64,000 nucleotides of DNA from Tiliqua scincoides. Lineage: Eukaryota > Chordata > Lepidosauria > Squamata > Scincidae. Below the pieces are notes generated by a model. The model was given only the letters and a program-made list of their open reading frames with translations. It was not told the DNA's origin and made no database searches. Both the position numbers and the translations under genes were made by a program. The stretch covers positions 55,708,256-55,772,255 of the forward strand of contig NC_089821.1 of assembly GCF_035046505.1 (NCBI RefSeq). The letters are read 5' to 3'. Of this stretch, positions 11,741 to 22,401 are shown in pieces (within the stretch, counting starts at the first letter, position 1; every line of letters starts with the position of its first letter).

Positions 11741-11970
11741 GGCTGCTGAAGAAGGCAGTGGCAGACCTCCCATTCACTCTAAGGGGCAAATTCCCCAGGA
11801 GCAGAGCCTCCTGTGCCTTTAGGACCACACAGACGCCTCTCTGAGGCCCCCAAACAGGGTCGGAAACTGTGCTTCTAGTTTTCCGGAAGCACAGTTTAAA
11901 GCATCAGGGAACCTTCAGGAGGCTTCCCTGATGTGTCCTGGAGTCGCACGAGACACCATGTGCTCCAGGT
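11741..11970. repeat. Unnamed repeat with internal 12-bp hairpin, copy 1
   Basis: It shares with 29138-29340 the order: CTGGGGCAAA or AAGGGGCAAA-like block, GAGGCTTCC-type block, and a hairpin with AAACTGTGCTTC (11864-11875) pairing perfectly with GAAGCACAGTTT (11886-11897) around a 10-nt loop. No transposon ends or coding region were recognised. Probably a non-autonomous repeat family of unknown type. Boundaries are approximate. Confidence 0.5.
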
Positions 11971-12049
11971 AAGTGTGGGGGGGTAGATTTGCATGTTGGG
12001 GGGCAGCAACATCCCACAGAGAGCACCATCACAGACCTTTGCCCTGGGG

Positions 12050-12504
12050 CAGGGGTGCCCAAACCCCAGCCCTGGGGCCACTTGCGGCCCTCGGGGGCTT
12101 CCAATCCGGCCCACGGGGAGCCCCCAGTCTCCAATGAGCCTCTGGCCCTCTGGAGACTTGCTGGAGCCCATGCTGGCCCGACACAGCTGCTCTCGGTGTG
12201 AGGGCGACTGTTTGACGCTTCCATGAGCTGTGGGACAAGGGTTGCCTCCACTGCTTGCTGTTTCATATCTGTGATGAAGCAGTGGCAGTGAAGCAAAGGC
12301 CAGCCTTGCTTTGTGCAAGACTTTTTATAGACCTTGAGCTATTGCAAGACCTTCATTCATTCATGCAAGTTCCATCTCTAATAAATTCATTTATGTAAAT
12401 TTATTCAAATTTTAAATGTAAATTAATTCTTTTTTTTTTTCTGGTCCCTGACGCAGTGTTAGAGAGATGATGTGGCCCTCCTGCCAAAATGTTTGGACAC
12501 CCTG
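12050..12504. mobile_element. Non-autonomous hAT element (CAGGGGTGCCCAAAC ends)
   Basis: It begins CAGGGGTGCCCAAACCCC and ends CAAAATGTTTGGACACCCTG. Both sides carry a perfect 8-bp duplication CCCTGGGG (12042-12049 and 12505-12512). The GGCCACTTGCGGCCC segment after the left end and GATGTGGCCCTCCTGCC before the right end are typical of hAT-Charlie-like elements with 'GTCCAAACCCC' ends. The interior has an AT-rich section with ATTCATTCATGCAAGTTCCA, also found in the related copy at 50481-50778. No transposase. Confidence 0.92.
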
Positions 12505-13703
12505 CCCTGGGGCGTGGGGCTGGGGAGGTCTACCACTGGAAGAAGATAACATGCCAAAATGCATTGGACAATTGTAATCTTCAGTGCCCCTCTGTAATCC
12601 CAGCATCTTCTTGCTTCCCCACTTTTGGTTCTCAGATTTCCATCAGCCCTCCAGATTGGCATGTTTGTTTACATAGTCATTCCGTAGCCTGCCATAGTAA
12701 TGTACCTATTAGAAACAACTTCCATTCAGTAAGTTTACAAGTTCCATCAGAGCAACTAGCATGTCTATAATCACCTCAGCCTAATGCAACTGCAATTTCC
12801 ATCCCTGTTTTTATAAGAAAACATCAAGATTACAAACTAAAATTGTAAGAAGTCAGGAAGTGAATAAGATATGGTTCTCATAACAGGACTGACTCCCTTA
12901 TGATATGCCCTTCCATTCTTTTTTATGTTCATTAGCCAACTTCCCATTGAAGACAATTGGAGTCTTTCCGCTGACTTTTAACAAGAATTAGATCAGGCCC
13001 TAAATGTCAACATTAATCAATTAATATTTATTTTGTTGGATGTATGTCATGAAATAGGCAGGATGTGAAGTCTGCCTAACTGAAACCATGACTATGAAAC
13101 TAATAAATCTCTCAGACTTACCCATTTCTTGACAAAAAGGAAAACCCTAACATTAGTAACGAGTTATAATAAAATCACAGGGACTGGAATGTTCAAATCC
13201 TCTCCCATTGTAAATGGTTTTAGTCTTCTGGAAAGCTGACAAATCATCTGGTTCAGCTTCTTGTACATAAATTTTCTATCTTGTCATGCATATATAAATA
13301 AAACCCTATCATTTCCATACCTGCACATTAAGAGGTCAAAATTAAAAGGCTCTTGAATCATACGAGATAGATTATGCATTGTAATATATTTTTAAAAAAC
13401 TGTTTTGGCTGCCATAACCAACTTCAAAAGAGTTCCTCAGATCTAAGCCTGTTATTGCAATGTCCCCACACACATGACAAGTGCTAGCCAATTTAAGGTG
13501 GTTTGGGGTTTTACTATGTGGGAAAAGAATGGAATTGTGTGAAGGACATGACACAAAATCTTGGCATAGAAACAGTCTCTTTCGTGGACTGGCATAAGAA
13601 GGCCAAGAGCCATAGTTGTGAAGAAAGCCTCATGAATCACTCAGGCTTCGATTCAGGTAGATATCAGGCATGCAGGATCTTCTTTTCCACCAGAGCCCTG
13701 GGG
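12505..13703. other. No recognised feature
   Basis: About 1.2 kb, AT-rich and unique-looking from 12780 on. No exon with recognisable protein. Bases 13697-13703 (CCTGGGG) form the left target-site duplication of the following SINE. Confidence 0.4.
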
Positions 13704-13854
13704 GCAGCAACTGTTACCTTGCACATGCCTGATCTTGTCTGATCTCAGAAGCTAAGCAGGGTCAGGCCTGGTTAGTACTTGGATGGGAGACCGCCTGGGA
13801 ATACCGGGTGCTGTAGGCTTATACCATAGTCTTTCGAGACTGAAGGTTGCCAAT
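13704..13854 (+). mobile_element. 5S rRNA-derived SINE, copy 1
   Basis: The first ~117 bp match 5S rRNA in order, including GATCTTGTCTGATCTCAGAA, AAGCTAAGCAGGGTCAGG, TACTTGGATGGGAGACCGCC and GAATACCGGGTGCTGTAGG. The 5S internal RNA polymerase III promoter blocks (A box and C box) are therefore kept. The tail ATACCATAG...GGTTGCCAA is not 5S. It matches the 3' end of the LINE at 40675-41479 and holds a hairpin AGTCT-TTCG-AGACT (13828-13841). It is flanked by 7-bp duplications CCTGGGG (13697-13703 and 13855-13861), so it was inserted by retrotransposition and is not a 5S gene. Confidence 0.93.
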
Positions 13855-13929
13855 CCTGGGGTCTAGAAGCCAAAGCAAGTCACAAAATGGTGCAACCTGC
13901 ATGTCAGACATGGTGAAGGAATGCTTGTT

Positions 13930-14445
13930 AAGCTGATGGGCAGCCTAATCAAACTGCCCAGCACCCAGGGGAGTAGTGGCACCAAAATGGCTACCGCTGT
14001 ATCCTATGGGAGCCATAGCAGCCGCCAACGGTTCCATCTGGAGAAGAGAACATTTGCCTCCTTCCCCAAGTAAGGGTGCAGGCCCTGCAATGGGTCTCCT
14101 CTAGTCTGCGCTGGCTATTTTGCCAGTGCAGATTGGAGGACCTCCACGTCAGGCTTTTCAGCTCAGCACAGAGCATAGAATTGGTCCCATCCCCCTTCTG
14201 GGCCTGATCCTTCCCTCCCGCTTCCTCCTGTCCCAAAAAGCCTGGCTGGTGCTGCAGGAGCGCAGGCCAGCCATCCACTCTGCACTGGGGCTTGGTGCCA
14301 ATGGGCACTGGCCCAGCACCAGCATTCCCTACTCCCAGCGTGCTGTAAAAGTACTTTACAGCACATTGACAGCATCCCGCACCCGTAGTACACGCAAACT
14401 GCTGGCACTGAAGAGCTCAGGATTGGGCTCTAAAACAGTGATGTA
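13930..14445. mobile_element. Long AATCCTA-type foldback element
   Basis: It starts around GGGCAGCCTAATCAAACTGC and ends GAGCTCAGGATTGGGCTC. It carries the family blocks CACCAAAATGGCTACCG, CTGTATCCTATGGGAGCC, CCCCAAGTAAGGGTGCAGG and CAATGGGTCTCCTCTAG. No coding capacity. Boundaries are approximate because the inverted ends are diverged. Confidence 0.6.
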
Positions 14446-15372
14446 TGTGCTTGTGTGACTAAGCTTCTTGGAAAGAGGGCTGTACCTGACCTACAGTCAA
14501 TCCCATACACATTTGACCATGCTTTGGCTCTTGATGTTAGAATATTTTTTTTTTCTAAATTTAAAAAATCCAGTTATCCTTCCCACTCTTCAGAATGAGC
14601 CAAAAGTAAACCTGTACCAATATGTATGGGATCAGCTGTAGCTCTTCCTAAATTTCAGGAACCTCCCCTCTTTGTTTGTTTATTATGTTTCTTACATGCT
14701 CATCTTCTGAGAAGCTCAGAGCTACTACATAGTTCCCAGGTGGTCTCTCCTTACTTGGCCAAACAGGCTTAGATTCACCAATGTGACTGGGGACCATTTG
14801 CTGAGCTAAAGGGGCATCTCACTCCAAATGGGACATTTCCTTCCAATTCCTTCCAATCAACTTTCTTCAGTGGCAGTTAACTTCCTAAATCACAACCAGA
14901 TGGGATGTTGTTCCTTTTGTTTTACCAAAATCATCTGTATATGGACTAGTTCTTCAGACTCTCTTGGCTATGATAATCTGTATTGAATAGATGGAAATAG
15001 TCAAGTTCAGATTTCCCAAGATGATGATTGCCTTGACATTTGTGAATAAAAAGCACAGTTGTTGCTTCTCAGACAATTTCCCCATTCATTTCATCCAATG
15101 TGGCCCTAACTCTCTTTTCTTCAGTTCAAAAAATCCAATTGCTGATACAATTGTGTTGCATTTGCAGGAGAATGTAAGGTGGCACCAATACTCTCCAACC
15201 ATTCCACTTACTTTAGGACAACTGAATGTATGCACATAAATGAAAGGCAAAACCATTCTTTCAATATGGAAGGAGGGGAAGAAACACATAAAGTACAGAA
15301 TGTTGCATAAGATGTCAACTATAATTCCTTCCAATCCACACACAGTGCTTTTCTAATTTTCTTTAGTTAATG
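14446..15372. other. No recognised feature
   Basis: AT-leaning unique-looking DNA. Frames at 14991-15343 have no recognised domain. The last eight bases (15365-15372, AGTTAATG) are the left duplication of the next hAT element. Confidence 0.4.
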
Positions 15373-15601
15373 CAGTGATTTTCAACCTTTTTCAACTCAT
15401 GCCACACTGACAAGGTGCTAAAATTGTCAAGGTACACCATGAGTATTTTGACTATTGACAAGGCACACTATTCTATTGGTAGGGGGCTTAAATTCTCCAA
15501 GTGCCCTACTAATAAATGACCCTCCCCAAAGTTATGAGGCACGCTTGCAGACCATCTATGGCACACCAGTGTGCCACAGCACAGTGGTTGAAAAATGGTT
15601 G
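15373..15601. mobile_element. Non-autonomous hAT element (CAGTGATTTTCAACC ends)
   Basis: This 229-bp element begins CAGTGATTTTCAACCTTTTT. Near its right end the arm reads CAGTGGTTGAAAAATGGTTG. It is flanked by a perfect 8-bp duplication AGTTAATG (15365-15372 and 15602-15609). The phrases GGTGCTAAAATTGTCAAGG and AAGGCACAC...GGCACACCAGTGTGCC recall hAT elements with 'TTTTCAACC' ends. Non-coding. Confidence 0.88.
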
Positions 15602-15707
15602 AGTTAATGGGAGGCTAACCTGTCACAAAAGTGCTACAAAAGGCTCAAGCCACAGGATTCTATGCCATTCTTGGACAGGAAAAGGAGAACCCATTGAACT
15701 GGCATAG

Positions 15708-16202
15708 AGTGCAATCCAGAGCCATAAAGCTCATTCACACTGACTTGGGAGTCAGCTGGGCCAGAGAAGACGTCCACACCAGCTCCTGAAGGCCAGATCC
15801 AGCCCTAGTCAGGGTAAATTTGTGCCAGCTGGGCAGGCTGGTGCAGGGGATAGGAGAGGGTGGCAGGAGGGCATAATGGAGGTGGTGTTTTGGAGTGAGG
15901 GAGGGTGGGACAGGAAGCAGATCAGGCCCAAGACAGGGTGGGATTGACCACGGTAGTGCAGGCCAAATCCTAACCCATATTCCTGGGCCCTGAAGCCTTA
16001 AATGGGCTGCTTGGTTTTGTGTCAGAGAAATCGATGGCACAGATCTGAGTAGCCCCATCAGGGTGGCTGGGGCTTGATGCAGGGTAAAGGAAAAAATATC
16101 CTTTTACCCTGAGTTGACCTCCAACCTGCACCTAACCTGTGCTGGATACAGCACAAGCTAGTTGACCTGTCTGTTCCAGTGCAGGTTAGGATTGGGCTGC
16201 CC
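15708..16202. mobile_element. Long AATCCTA-type foldback element
   Basis: It opens AGAGTGCAATCCAGAGCC and closes GTGCAGGTTAGGATTGGGCT. It shares CCAGATCCAGC-type, TTTACCCTGAGTTG and GTGCTGGATACAGCACAAG blocks with the 24188-24728 copy, which has the same orientation. Minus-strand frames inside are not supported as genes. Confidence 0.65.
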
Positions 16203-17424
16203 AACCTATACTGCTTCCTCAGTGGTCTGCAGTATAGGCAAAGCCATTACTAGCAAAACACTAGGGGCTTTGTATGTCTACATGTCCCACTTCTAGGCTG
16301 CCCAAAAACTCTGGACTCTGCAGCAGTACCATCTCATGCTTAGAAATTCCTTGGGGCACAGCTGCCAAAAGGTTGACTCCTACCTTTTTAGTTGTTCCCC
16401 TCATCCACATAATCTTCTACCACACATGGCTTCTTCAGCAAATCTGTCTGGGCTCTGCTCTCTAGACACCTTTTTGTTTGCTTGTTTGCATTTTTTAGGG
16501 CTCTAGAGAAAGAAAAGGTTTCAGGCCTATAGTCAAAACAGTGTAGTTAGTGCCAGCATCTCCTCCTAATCCCAAGGAAGCTGGCAGCCCTTGGAATAGA
16601 GAATTATGCACTAAAATCCCATCACAACAGCCCCTTATGTTCATTAAAAGCATCCTGAGCTGCAGACCCCAAAGATGCCCCTCCCTCTGTGGAAATTCAG
16701 AATGGCTTCCTGACCTGAACTTCACAGAGTTGGACCTACCTTTCCTTTCAAAAACAGATCACAAAAGGCTGGCTTGTTGACAGAAGACATCAAGTTTAAA
16801 AACAAACCAACAACATCTAGAACAATATTTTTTATTTTTATAAGTAGCCTTAGGGTCGGTGTTATTTTATCATTCTGATTACGGGTGAAAGGGCAGGAAG
16901 CAGAGGGACAGGATGGAATTGGGAGCCTGACCAAGTCCTGCTGGGACATGGAGGAGGGATGGTTGGTGGAAGAGAATCTGTGGAATGGGGAAGTGGGCAG
17001 GTTTGAATCTGCATCCTGTGGCTCTGCACTTTTCCCTAAGCGTGACGCCTCTGACACACATACTAGGCATGAATGCAAGCTTCTCCAACTATTTTCCGGC
17101 CAGAAAGTTAAAACCATGAGCCAGCATTTCAAAGGAAACAGACGAGAGAATGGTTTTACCTGTACCTGCGAAACCCTGAAAACATCCTGCATCCAAATAA
17201 CGAAAAACAAGATAAAGCCAGTGTCAAAGAATTGATATCTCTTGAGGATTAAGGTGCTTGGACATTCATATAAAGGAAAAAAAGGCATAATATTTTAGAG
17301 CACAAACCAGTTGCTCAGATTTTTTATGACAAGAATTTTGGTCCTTTGGTCTCTACAACAAGTATTTCAATTAGCAATGTTCACTGCCTCCATTTAGTGA
17401 AATGCAGTAAGAAACAGTGACTAA
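16203..17424. other. No recognised feature; contains a 188-codon minus-strand frame
   Basis: The stretch 16722-17288 is open on the minus strand for 188 codons but shows no recognisable family, no strong start context and no splice-linked neighbours. I judge it a chance frame. No repeats were recognised. Confidence 0.4.
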
Positions 17425-17503
17425 CAATCTTATAAATGTCTACTCAGAAGTAAGCCTCATTGAGTTTCATGGGATTTGCTCCCAGGGAAGTTCGTATAGA
17501 TAG
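17425..17503. repeat. Palindromic squamate-type short repeat, copy 1
   Basis: It contains AATCTTATAAATGTCTACTC, AGAAGTAAGCCTCATTGAG and GGGATTTGCTCCCAGGGAAG. The family is a foldback of roughly 85 bp built as GCAATCCTATNCATG...CAGAAGTAAG-CCCATTGA...TCAATGGG-CTTACTCCCAGG...TAGGATTGCAG. I recall it as a common lizard and snake repeat. Diverged copy. Confidence 0.65.
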
Positions 17504-17571
17504 AAAAACACTGTGACTATGGAAAAAATGCCTTTAGGTTTTTTCCAAGTGGAGCAAACACTCCAAAGATA

Positions 17572-20212
17572 GGTAGTGTGATCAGGGAGGTGACAAGGAG
17601 GGACAGGGTTGTAATCATGGGGGACTTCAATTATCCTCATATTGACTGGGTCAATTTGTGTTCTGGTCACGATAAGGAAACCGGATTTCTTGACGTGCTA
17701 AATGACTGTGGCTTAGATCAGCTAGTCAAGGAGCCCACCAGAGGACAGGTGACTCTGGATTTAATTTTGTGCGGTATGCAGGACCTGGTTAGAGATGTAA
17801 ACGTTACTGAGCCATTGGGGAACAGTGATCATGCTGCGATCTGTTTTGACGTGCACGTTGGGGGAAGAATACCAGGCAAATCTCTAACAAAAACCCTTGA
17901 CTTCCGACGGGCGGACTTCCCTCAAATGAGGAGGCTGGTTAGGAGGAGGTTGAAAGGGAGGGTAAAAAGAGTCCAGTCTCTCCAGAGTGCATGGAGGCTG
18001 CTTAAAACAACAGTAATAGAGGCCCAGCAGAGGTGTATACCGCAAAGAAAGAAGGGTTCCACTAAATCCAGGAGAATGCCCGCATGGCTAACCAGCCAAG
18101 TTAGAGAGGCTGTGAAGGGCAAGGAAGCTTCCTTCCGTAAATGGAAGTCTTGCCCTAATGAAGAGAATAAAAAGGAACATAAACTGTGGCAAAAGAAATG
18201 TAAGAAGGTGATAGGGGAGGCCAAGCGAGACTATGAGGAACGCATGGCCAGCAACATTAAGGGGAATAATAAAAGCTTCTTCAAATATGTTAGAAGCAGG
18301 AAACCCGCCAGAGAAGCGGTTGGCCCTCTGGATGGTGAGGGAGGGAAAGGGGAGATAAAAGGAGACTTAGAGATGGCAGAGAAATTAAATGAGTTCTTTG
18401 CATCTGTCTTCACGGCAGAAGACCTCGGGCAGATACCGCTGCCCGAACGGCCCCTCCTGACCGAGGAGTTAAGTCAGATAGAGGTTAAAAGAGAAGATGT
18501 TTCAGACCTCATTGATAAATTAAAGATCAATAAGTCACCGGGCCCTGATGGCATACACCCAAGGGTTATTAAGGAATTGAAGAATGAAGTTGCAGATCTC
18601 TTGACTAAGGTATGCAACTTGTCCCTCAAAACAGCCACGGTACCAGAAGATTGGAGGATAGCAAATGTCACGCCTATTTTTAAAAAGGGAAAGAGGGGGG
18701 ACCCGGGAAACTATAGGCCGGTCAGCCTAACATCCATACCGGGTAAGATGGTGGAATGCCTCATCAAAGATAGGATCTCAAAACACATAGACAAACAGGC
18801 CTTGCTGAGGGAGAGTCAGCATGGCTTCTGTAAGGGTAAGTCTTGCCTCACGAACCTTATAGAATTCTTTGAAAAGGTCAACAGGCATGTGGATGCGGGA
18901 GAACCCGTGGACATTATATATCTGGACTTTCAGAAGGCGTTTGACACGGTCCCTCACCAAAGGCTACTGAAAAAACTCCACAGTCAGGGAATTAGAGGAC
19001 AGGTCCTCTCGTGGATTGAGAACTGGTTGGAGGCCAGGAAGCAGAGAGTGGGTGTCAATGGGCAATTTTCACAATGGAGAGAGGTGAAAAGCGGTGTGCC
19101 CCAAGGATCTGTCCTGGGACCGGTGCTTTTCAACCTCTTCATAAATGACCTGGAGACAGGGTTGAGCAGTGAATTGGCTAAGTTTGCAGACGACACCAAA
19201 CTTTTCCGAGTGGTGAAGACCAGAAGTGATTGTGAGGAGCTCCAGAAGGATCTCTCCAGACTGGCAGAATGGGCAGCAAAATGGCAGATGCGCTTCAATG
19301 TCAGTAAGTGTAAAGTCATGCACATTGGGGCAAAAAATCAAAACTTTAGATATAGGCTGATGGGTTCTGAGCTGTCTGTGACAGATCAGGAGAGAGATCT
19401 TGGGGTGGTGGTGGACAGGTCGATGAAAGTGTCGACCCAATGTGCGGCGGCAGTGAAGAAGGCCAATTCTATGCTTGGGATCATTAGGAAGGGTATTGAG
19501 AACAAAACGGCTAATATTATAATGCCGTTGTACAAATCGATGGTAAGGCCACACCTGGAGTATTGTGTCCAGTTCTGGTCGCCGCATCTCAAAAAAGACA
19601 TAGTGGAAATGGAGAAGGTGCAAAAGAGAGCGACTAAGCTGATTACGGGGCTGGGGCACCTTCCTTATGAGGAAAGGCTACGGCGTTTGGGCCTCTTCAG
19701 CCTAGAAAAGAGACGCTTGAGGGGGGACATGATTGAGACATACAAAATTATGCAGGGGATGGACAGAGTGGATAGGGAGATGCTCTTTACACTCTCACAT
19801 AATACCAGAACCAGGGGACATCCACTAAAATTGAGTGTTGGGCGGGTTAGGACAGACAAAAGAAAATATTTCTTTACTCAGCGCGTGGTCAGTCTGTGGA
19901 ACTCCTTGCCACAGGATGTGGTGCTGGCGTCTAGCCTAGACGCCTTTAAAAGGGGATTGGACGAGTTTCTGGAGGAAAAATCCATTATGGGGTACAAGCC
20001 ATGATGTGTATGCGCAACCTCCTGATTTTAGGAATGGGTTAAGTCAGAATGCCAGATGTAGGGGAGAGCACCAGGACGAGGTCTCTTGTTATCTGGTGTG
20101 CTCCCTGGGGCATTTGGTGGGCCGCTGTGAGATACAGGAAGCTGGACTAGATGGGCCTATGGCCTGATCCAGTGGGGCTGTTCTTATGTTCTTATGTTCT
20201 TATGTTCTTATG
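17572..20212 (+). mobile_element. CR1-type LINE, 5'-truncated, young
   Basis: This 2.6-kb CR1 non-LTR retrotransposon is missing its promoter, ORF1 and the first part of ORF2, the usual CR1 truncation. It keeps an uninterrupted 808-codon frame (see the CDS entry). A 3' UTR of about 175 bp follows and includes AGGAAGCTGGACTAGATGGG and GCCTATGGCCTGATCCAGTG. The tail is four TTCTTATG repeats (20181-20212), the CR1-style 3' end in place of poly(A). The intact frame over 2.4 kb implies recent insertion. The 5' junction is approximate and no target duplication was seen. Confidence 0.93.
17578..20004 (+). CDS. CR1 ORF2 protein, partial: endonuclease C-half plus reverse transcriptase
   Basis: The 808-residue frame covers the second half of an apurinic-type endonuclease and a whole LINE reverse transcriptase. 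Endonuclease motifs seen are GDFN (residues 15-18) and NSDH (82-85). Reverse-transcriptase motifs are INKSPGPDGIHP (about 317-328), NYRPVSLTS, the catalytic YLDFQKAFD (about 448-456), GVPQGSVLGPVLFNLFIND and FADD (536-539). The C-terminal region carries the LYKSMVRPHLEYCVQFWSPH and RLRRLGLFSLEKRRLRGDMI blocks of CR1 proteins. CR1 ORF2 is usually about 950-1000 residues, so an N-terminal part of the endonuclease is missing. The first ATG (17578) is simply the first one after truncation and is not a natural start. The protein would nick DNA poorly or not at all, but the reverse-transcriptase core has its key residues. Confidence 0.9.
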   Translation: MIREVTRRDRVVIMGDFNYPHIDWVNLCSGHDKETGFLDVLNDCGLDQLVKEPTRGQVTLDLILCGMQDLVRDVNVTEPLGNSDHAAICFDVHVGGRIPGKSLTKTLDFRRADFPQMRRLVRRRLKGRVKRVQSLQSAWRLLKTTVIEAQQRCIPQRKKGSTKSRRMPAWLTSQVREAVKGKEASFRKWKSCPNEENKKEHKLWQKKCKKVIGEAKRDYEERMASNIKGNNKSFFKYVRSRKPAREAVGPLDGEGGKGEIKGDLEMAEKLNEFFASVFTAEDLGQIPLPERPLLTEELSQIEVKREDVSDLIDKLKINKSPGPDGIHPRVIKELKNEVADLLTKVCNLSLKTATVPEDWRIANVTPIFKKGKRGDPGNYRPVSLTSIPGKMVECLIKDRISKHIDKQALLRESQHGFCKGKSCLTNLIEFFEKVNRHVDAGEPVDIIYLDFQKAFDTVPHQRLLKKLHSQGIRGQVLSWIENWLEARKQRVGVNGQFSQWREVKSGVPQGSVLGPVLFNLFINDLETGLSSELAKFADDTKLFRVVKTRSDCEELQKDLSRLAEWAAKWQMRFNVSKCKVMHIGAKNQNFRYRLMGSELSVTDQERDLGVVVDRSMKVSTQCAAAVKKANSMLGIIRKGIENKTANIIMPLYKSMVRPHLEYCVQFWSPHLKKDIVEMEKVQKRATKLITGLGHLPYEERLRRLGLFSLEKRRLRGDMIETYKIMQGMDRVDREMLFTLSHNTRTRGHPLKLSVGRVRTDKRKYFFTQRVVSLWNSLPQDVVLASSLDAFKRGLDEFLEEKSIMGYKP

Positions 20213-20220
20213 TAGTCTAG

Positions 20221-20443
20221 CAGTGATTCTCAAACTCTTCAGTCTTTGGAGCGCTTTCCACGTCTAGATGGAGTCTTGGAGAGCCCTGCCAGCTCATGAG
20301 TCTTGGGGAGCCTCAGAGCACTGGCCGATGCACAGAGTGGTGAAACGCCAAGCAGATGGCAGTCACTTATAGTGCGCTTGTGGACCCATGAAGTGTTCTC
20401 AGGGAGCCCCAGGGCTCCTGATAGCACACATTTAGAAATGCTG
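20221..20443. mobile_element. hAT-like foldback element (CAGTGATTCTCAAAC ends)
   Basis: It begins CAGTGATTCTCAAACTCTTC and ends GCACACATTTAGAAATGCTG, a diverged inverted counterpart. It shares the end consensus with 57403-57620 and 61023-61385. No convincing 8-bp duplication remains, perhaps because the young CR1 inserted within a few bases of the left end. Interior phrases such as GGGGAGCCTCAGAGC and AGGGAGCCCCAGGGCTCCTG are partly inverted. Confidence 0.6.
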
Positions 20444-21270
20444 ATCTGGAGCATCTTTGCTCCATCTTCCCCCCACTCCAAGCATTGCCTATGGCTTGGG
20501 ACAGCTAGGAGGGGCTTTGTTCTCTCAAATATGTGGCAAGTTTCTCTCTTACAATGGGAGGATGGCTTCTCAAATCGAAGTTGCATGCAGCTGTGAACAA
20601 CCTTGCATAATATGGAGATATAAAAGAACTTAAAGCTGCAGCATCGCTAATGGCAGACTTCCAAATCTTCCAATATGGAACCAACAAAAAGAGGCACACA
20701 TGCCTGCTACCCTGAAACAACTGCTCTCGCTCTCTCTCGCTCTCGCTCTCTCTCTCTCATTTTCAAGGAGGAGCAGAAATTCCACCATCTTGGTCCTGGT
20801 AGGTTTCTATGTTGCTCTTTATAGCCCACACAACGAAAAAGATGCGCTGGAATTTTTTAGTTGTAAAATGCCTGGCCTGATATACCATTTCTCAGTCTTC
20901 TTTGCAATCTATCACTTAGAGAGGATTTATACATGTGTCTACTTTTGAGGGATACCACAAAACAAGACAATTCTTTTGTTTTGTACTCTGTCATAATCCA
21001 ACAGACACACATTTTGTCATATTTGGACTGAGCAGGCATATATTTTTAGCTATTCATTTCTTCAAAATACACATGTGGGAGCTCAAACCATAAAAGCAGA
21101 TGAAAACAAAACACAGCATATAATATATTTTGTACTCAGGAATCATAACCCAGTTCAATAAAAAAAAAGGAATTGCATTTGAAGCAGCCACGAGAGAGAC
21201 AGAAATAGTGACACTTTGCCTTCATTGGTTAAAACAGAGATAGACCAGGAAGAGGTTAGTCGGTTCGTTT
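20444..21270. other. No recognised gene; (TC)-rich tract at 20724-20759
   Basis: Contains a CTCTCGCTCTCTCTCGCTCT-type simple repeat. The remainder shows no exon or transposon ends. Confidence 0.4.
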
Positions 21271-21462
21271 GCTAGGGCTTAGTTTAGTGGTAGAACGTAT
21301 GCTTTGCATGCAGAAGATACAAGGATTAGTCCTGAGCATGTCCACTTAAATATATCTCAGGTAGCCACATTGGGAACAGCCATAAAGACCACTGCCCTCT
21401 GGAGCAGACAGTATTGGGCTACACAAATCAATGACCCAACAGCATAAGACAACTTTATATGA
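21271..21462 (+). mobile_element. tRNA-derived SINE of squamate type, copy 1
   Basis: The head GCTAGGGCTTAGTTTAGTGG followed by TAGAAC and a GCTTTGCATGCAGAAGATAC block has the form of a tRNA-derived pol III promoter, with box A at GTTTAGTGG and a weak box B at AAGGATTAGTCC. The body includes TCAGGTAGCCACATTGGGAA and ends CAATGACCCAACAGCATAAG then ACAACTTTATATG. That corresponds to the 'ATGGACCAATGGTCTGACTCAGTATAAGGCAGCTT' end I recall in lizard SINEs (recalled, not aligned). Diverged, so old. Confidence 0.75.
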
Positions 21463-21616
21463 TCATTGTGTGCCAGAAAACTCATACATTTTCACATTTT
21501 TCTATGAGCGCTAGAAACCTACTTCTTCTAAGTTTAATTTAGATAAAAGTTTACAGTTAAAATCTGAAAAGATGACCTACTACAGGGCATCAGGTAAAAT
21601 ATACAGCTATGGAACC
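21463..21616. other. No recognised feature
   Basis: Short AT-rich spacer between a SINE and an old CR1. Confidence 0.4.
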
Positions 21617-22401
21617 AGATAAGAAGAGCCTTGCTGGATCTGGTCAAGGGTCCACCTAGTCCAGTTTCCTGCATCTCACATTGGCTCACCAAGTGCCTTT
21701 GAGAGCACATAAGGCAACAAGATACCTGCATCTGTTGCCACTCCACTGCATTCAGAAACAGGATACCTCTGAAACCTAGAGGTGCATACAGTCATCATGG
21801 CTTGTAACCTGTGATGAACCTCTCCTCCACAAATCTGTCCAATCCCAAGTCAGCTAGGCAAGGTGCCATTGCATCCTTTGGTAAGGTGTTCTACAGATTA
21901 ATTACATGCTGGGTAAAGAAAGATTTCCTTTTGTCTTTTCTCACTCTCCCGCCAGTCAATTTTACTGAATGGTCCCTGGTGCTGGAGTTGTGAGAGAGGG
22001 TAAAGAACTTCCTTCTATCTATTTTATGCATTCCATGCATAATTTTATATGTCTCAATCAATTCCCCTTTCAGGTGCCTTCTTCCTAGACAGAAGAGCCC
22101 CAAATGTTGTAGCTTTCCATGTAGGGGAGATACCACAGCCCACTAATCATTTTGGTCACTCTCTTCTGCACCTTTTTCACTATATGGTCTGGTGATATAT
22201 GGTGACCAGAACTGGATGCAATACTTCAGATGTGGCCTTACTAACAGTTTGTACAATGGCATAATAATATTGGCTGTTTTATTCTCTCTCTCTTTTTTAA
22301 TGATCCCAAGCATGGAATTGACTTTCTTCACAGCCACTACACACTAGGTCAACACTTTCACCAAGCTGTCCACAACCACTCCAAGGTCTCTCTTCTGATC
22401 T

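Noticed and set aside
11528-11828. Frames with Ser-Phe-Ile-His repeats
   Set aside because: They are translation of the (AAAG)n(AATG)n tract.
12940-13000. Possible ancient amniote repeat (CATTGAAGACAATTGGAGTC wording)
   Set aside because: It recalls a phrase common in turtle and bird DNA, but the match is too short and diverged to assign.
16722-17288. 188-codon minus-strand open frame
   Set aside because: No recognisable domain, composition like noncoding DNA, no neighbouring exons or promoter. A frame of this length can occur by chance in 64 kb.
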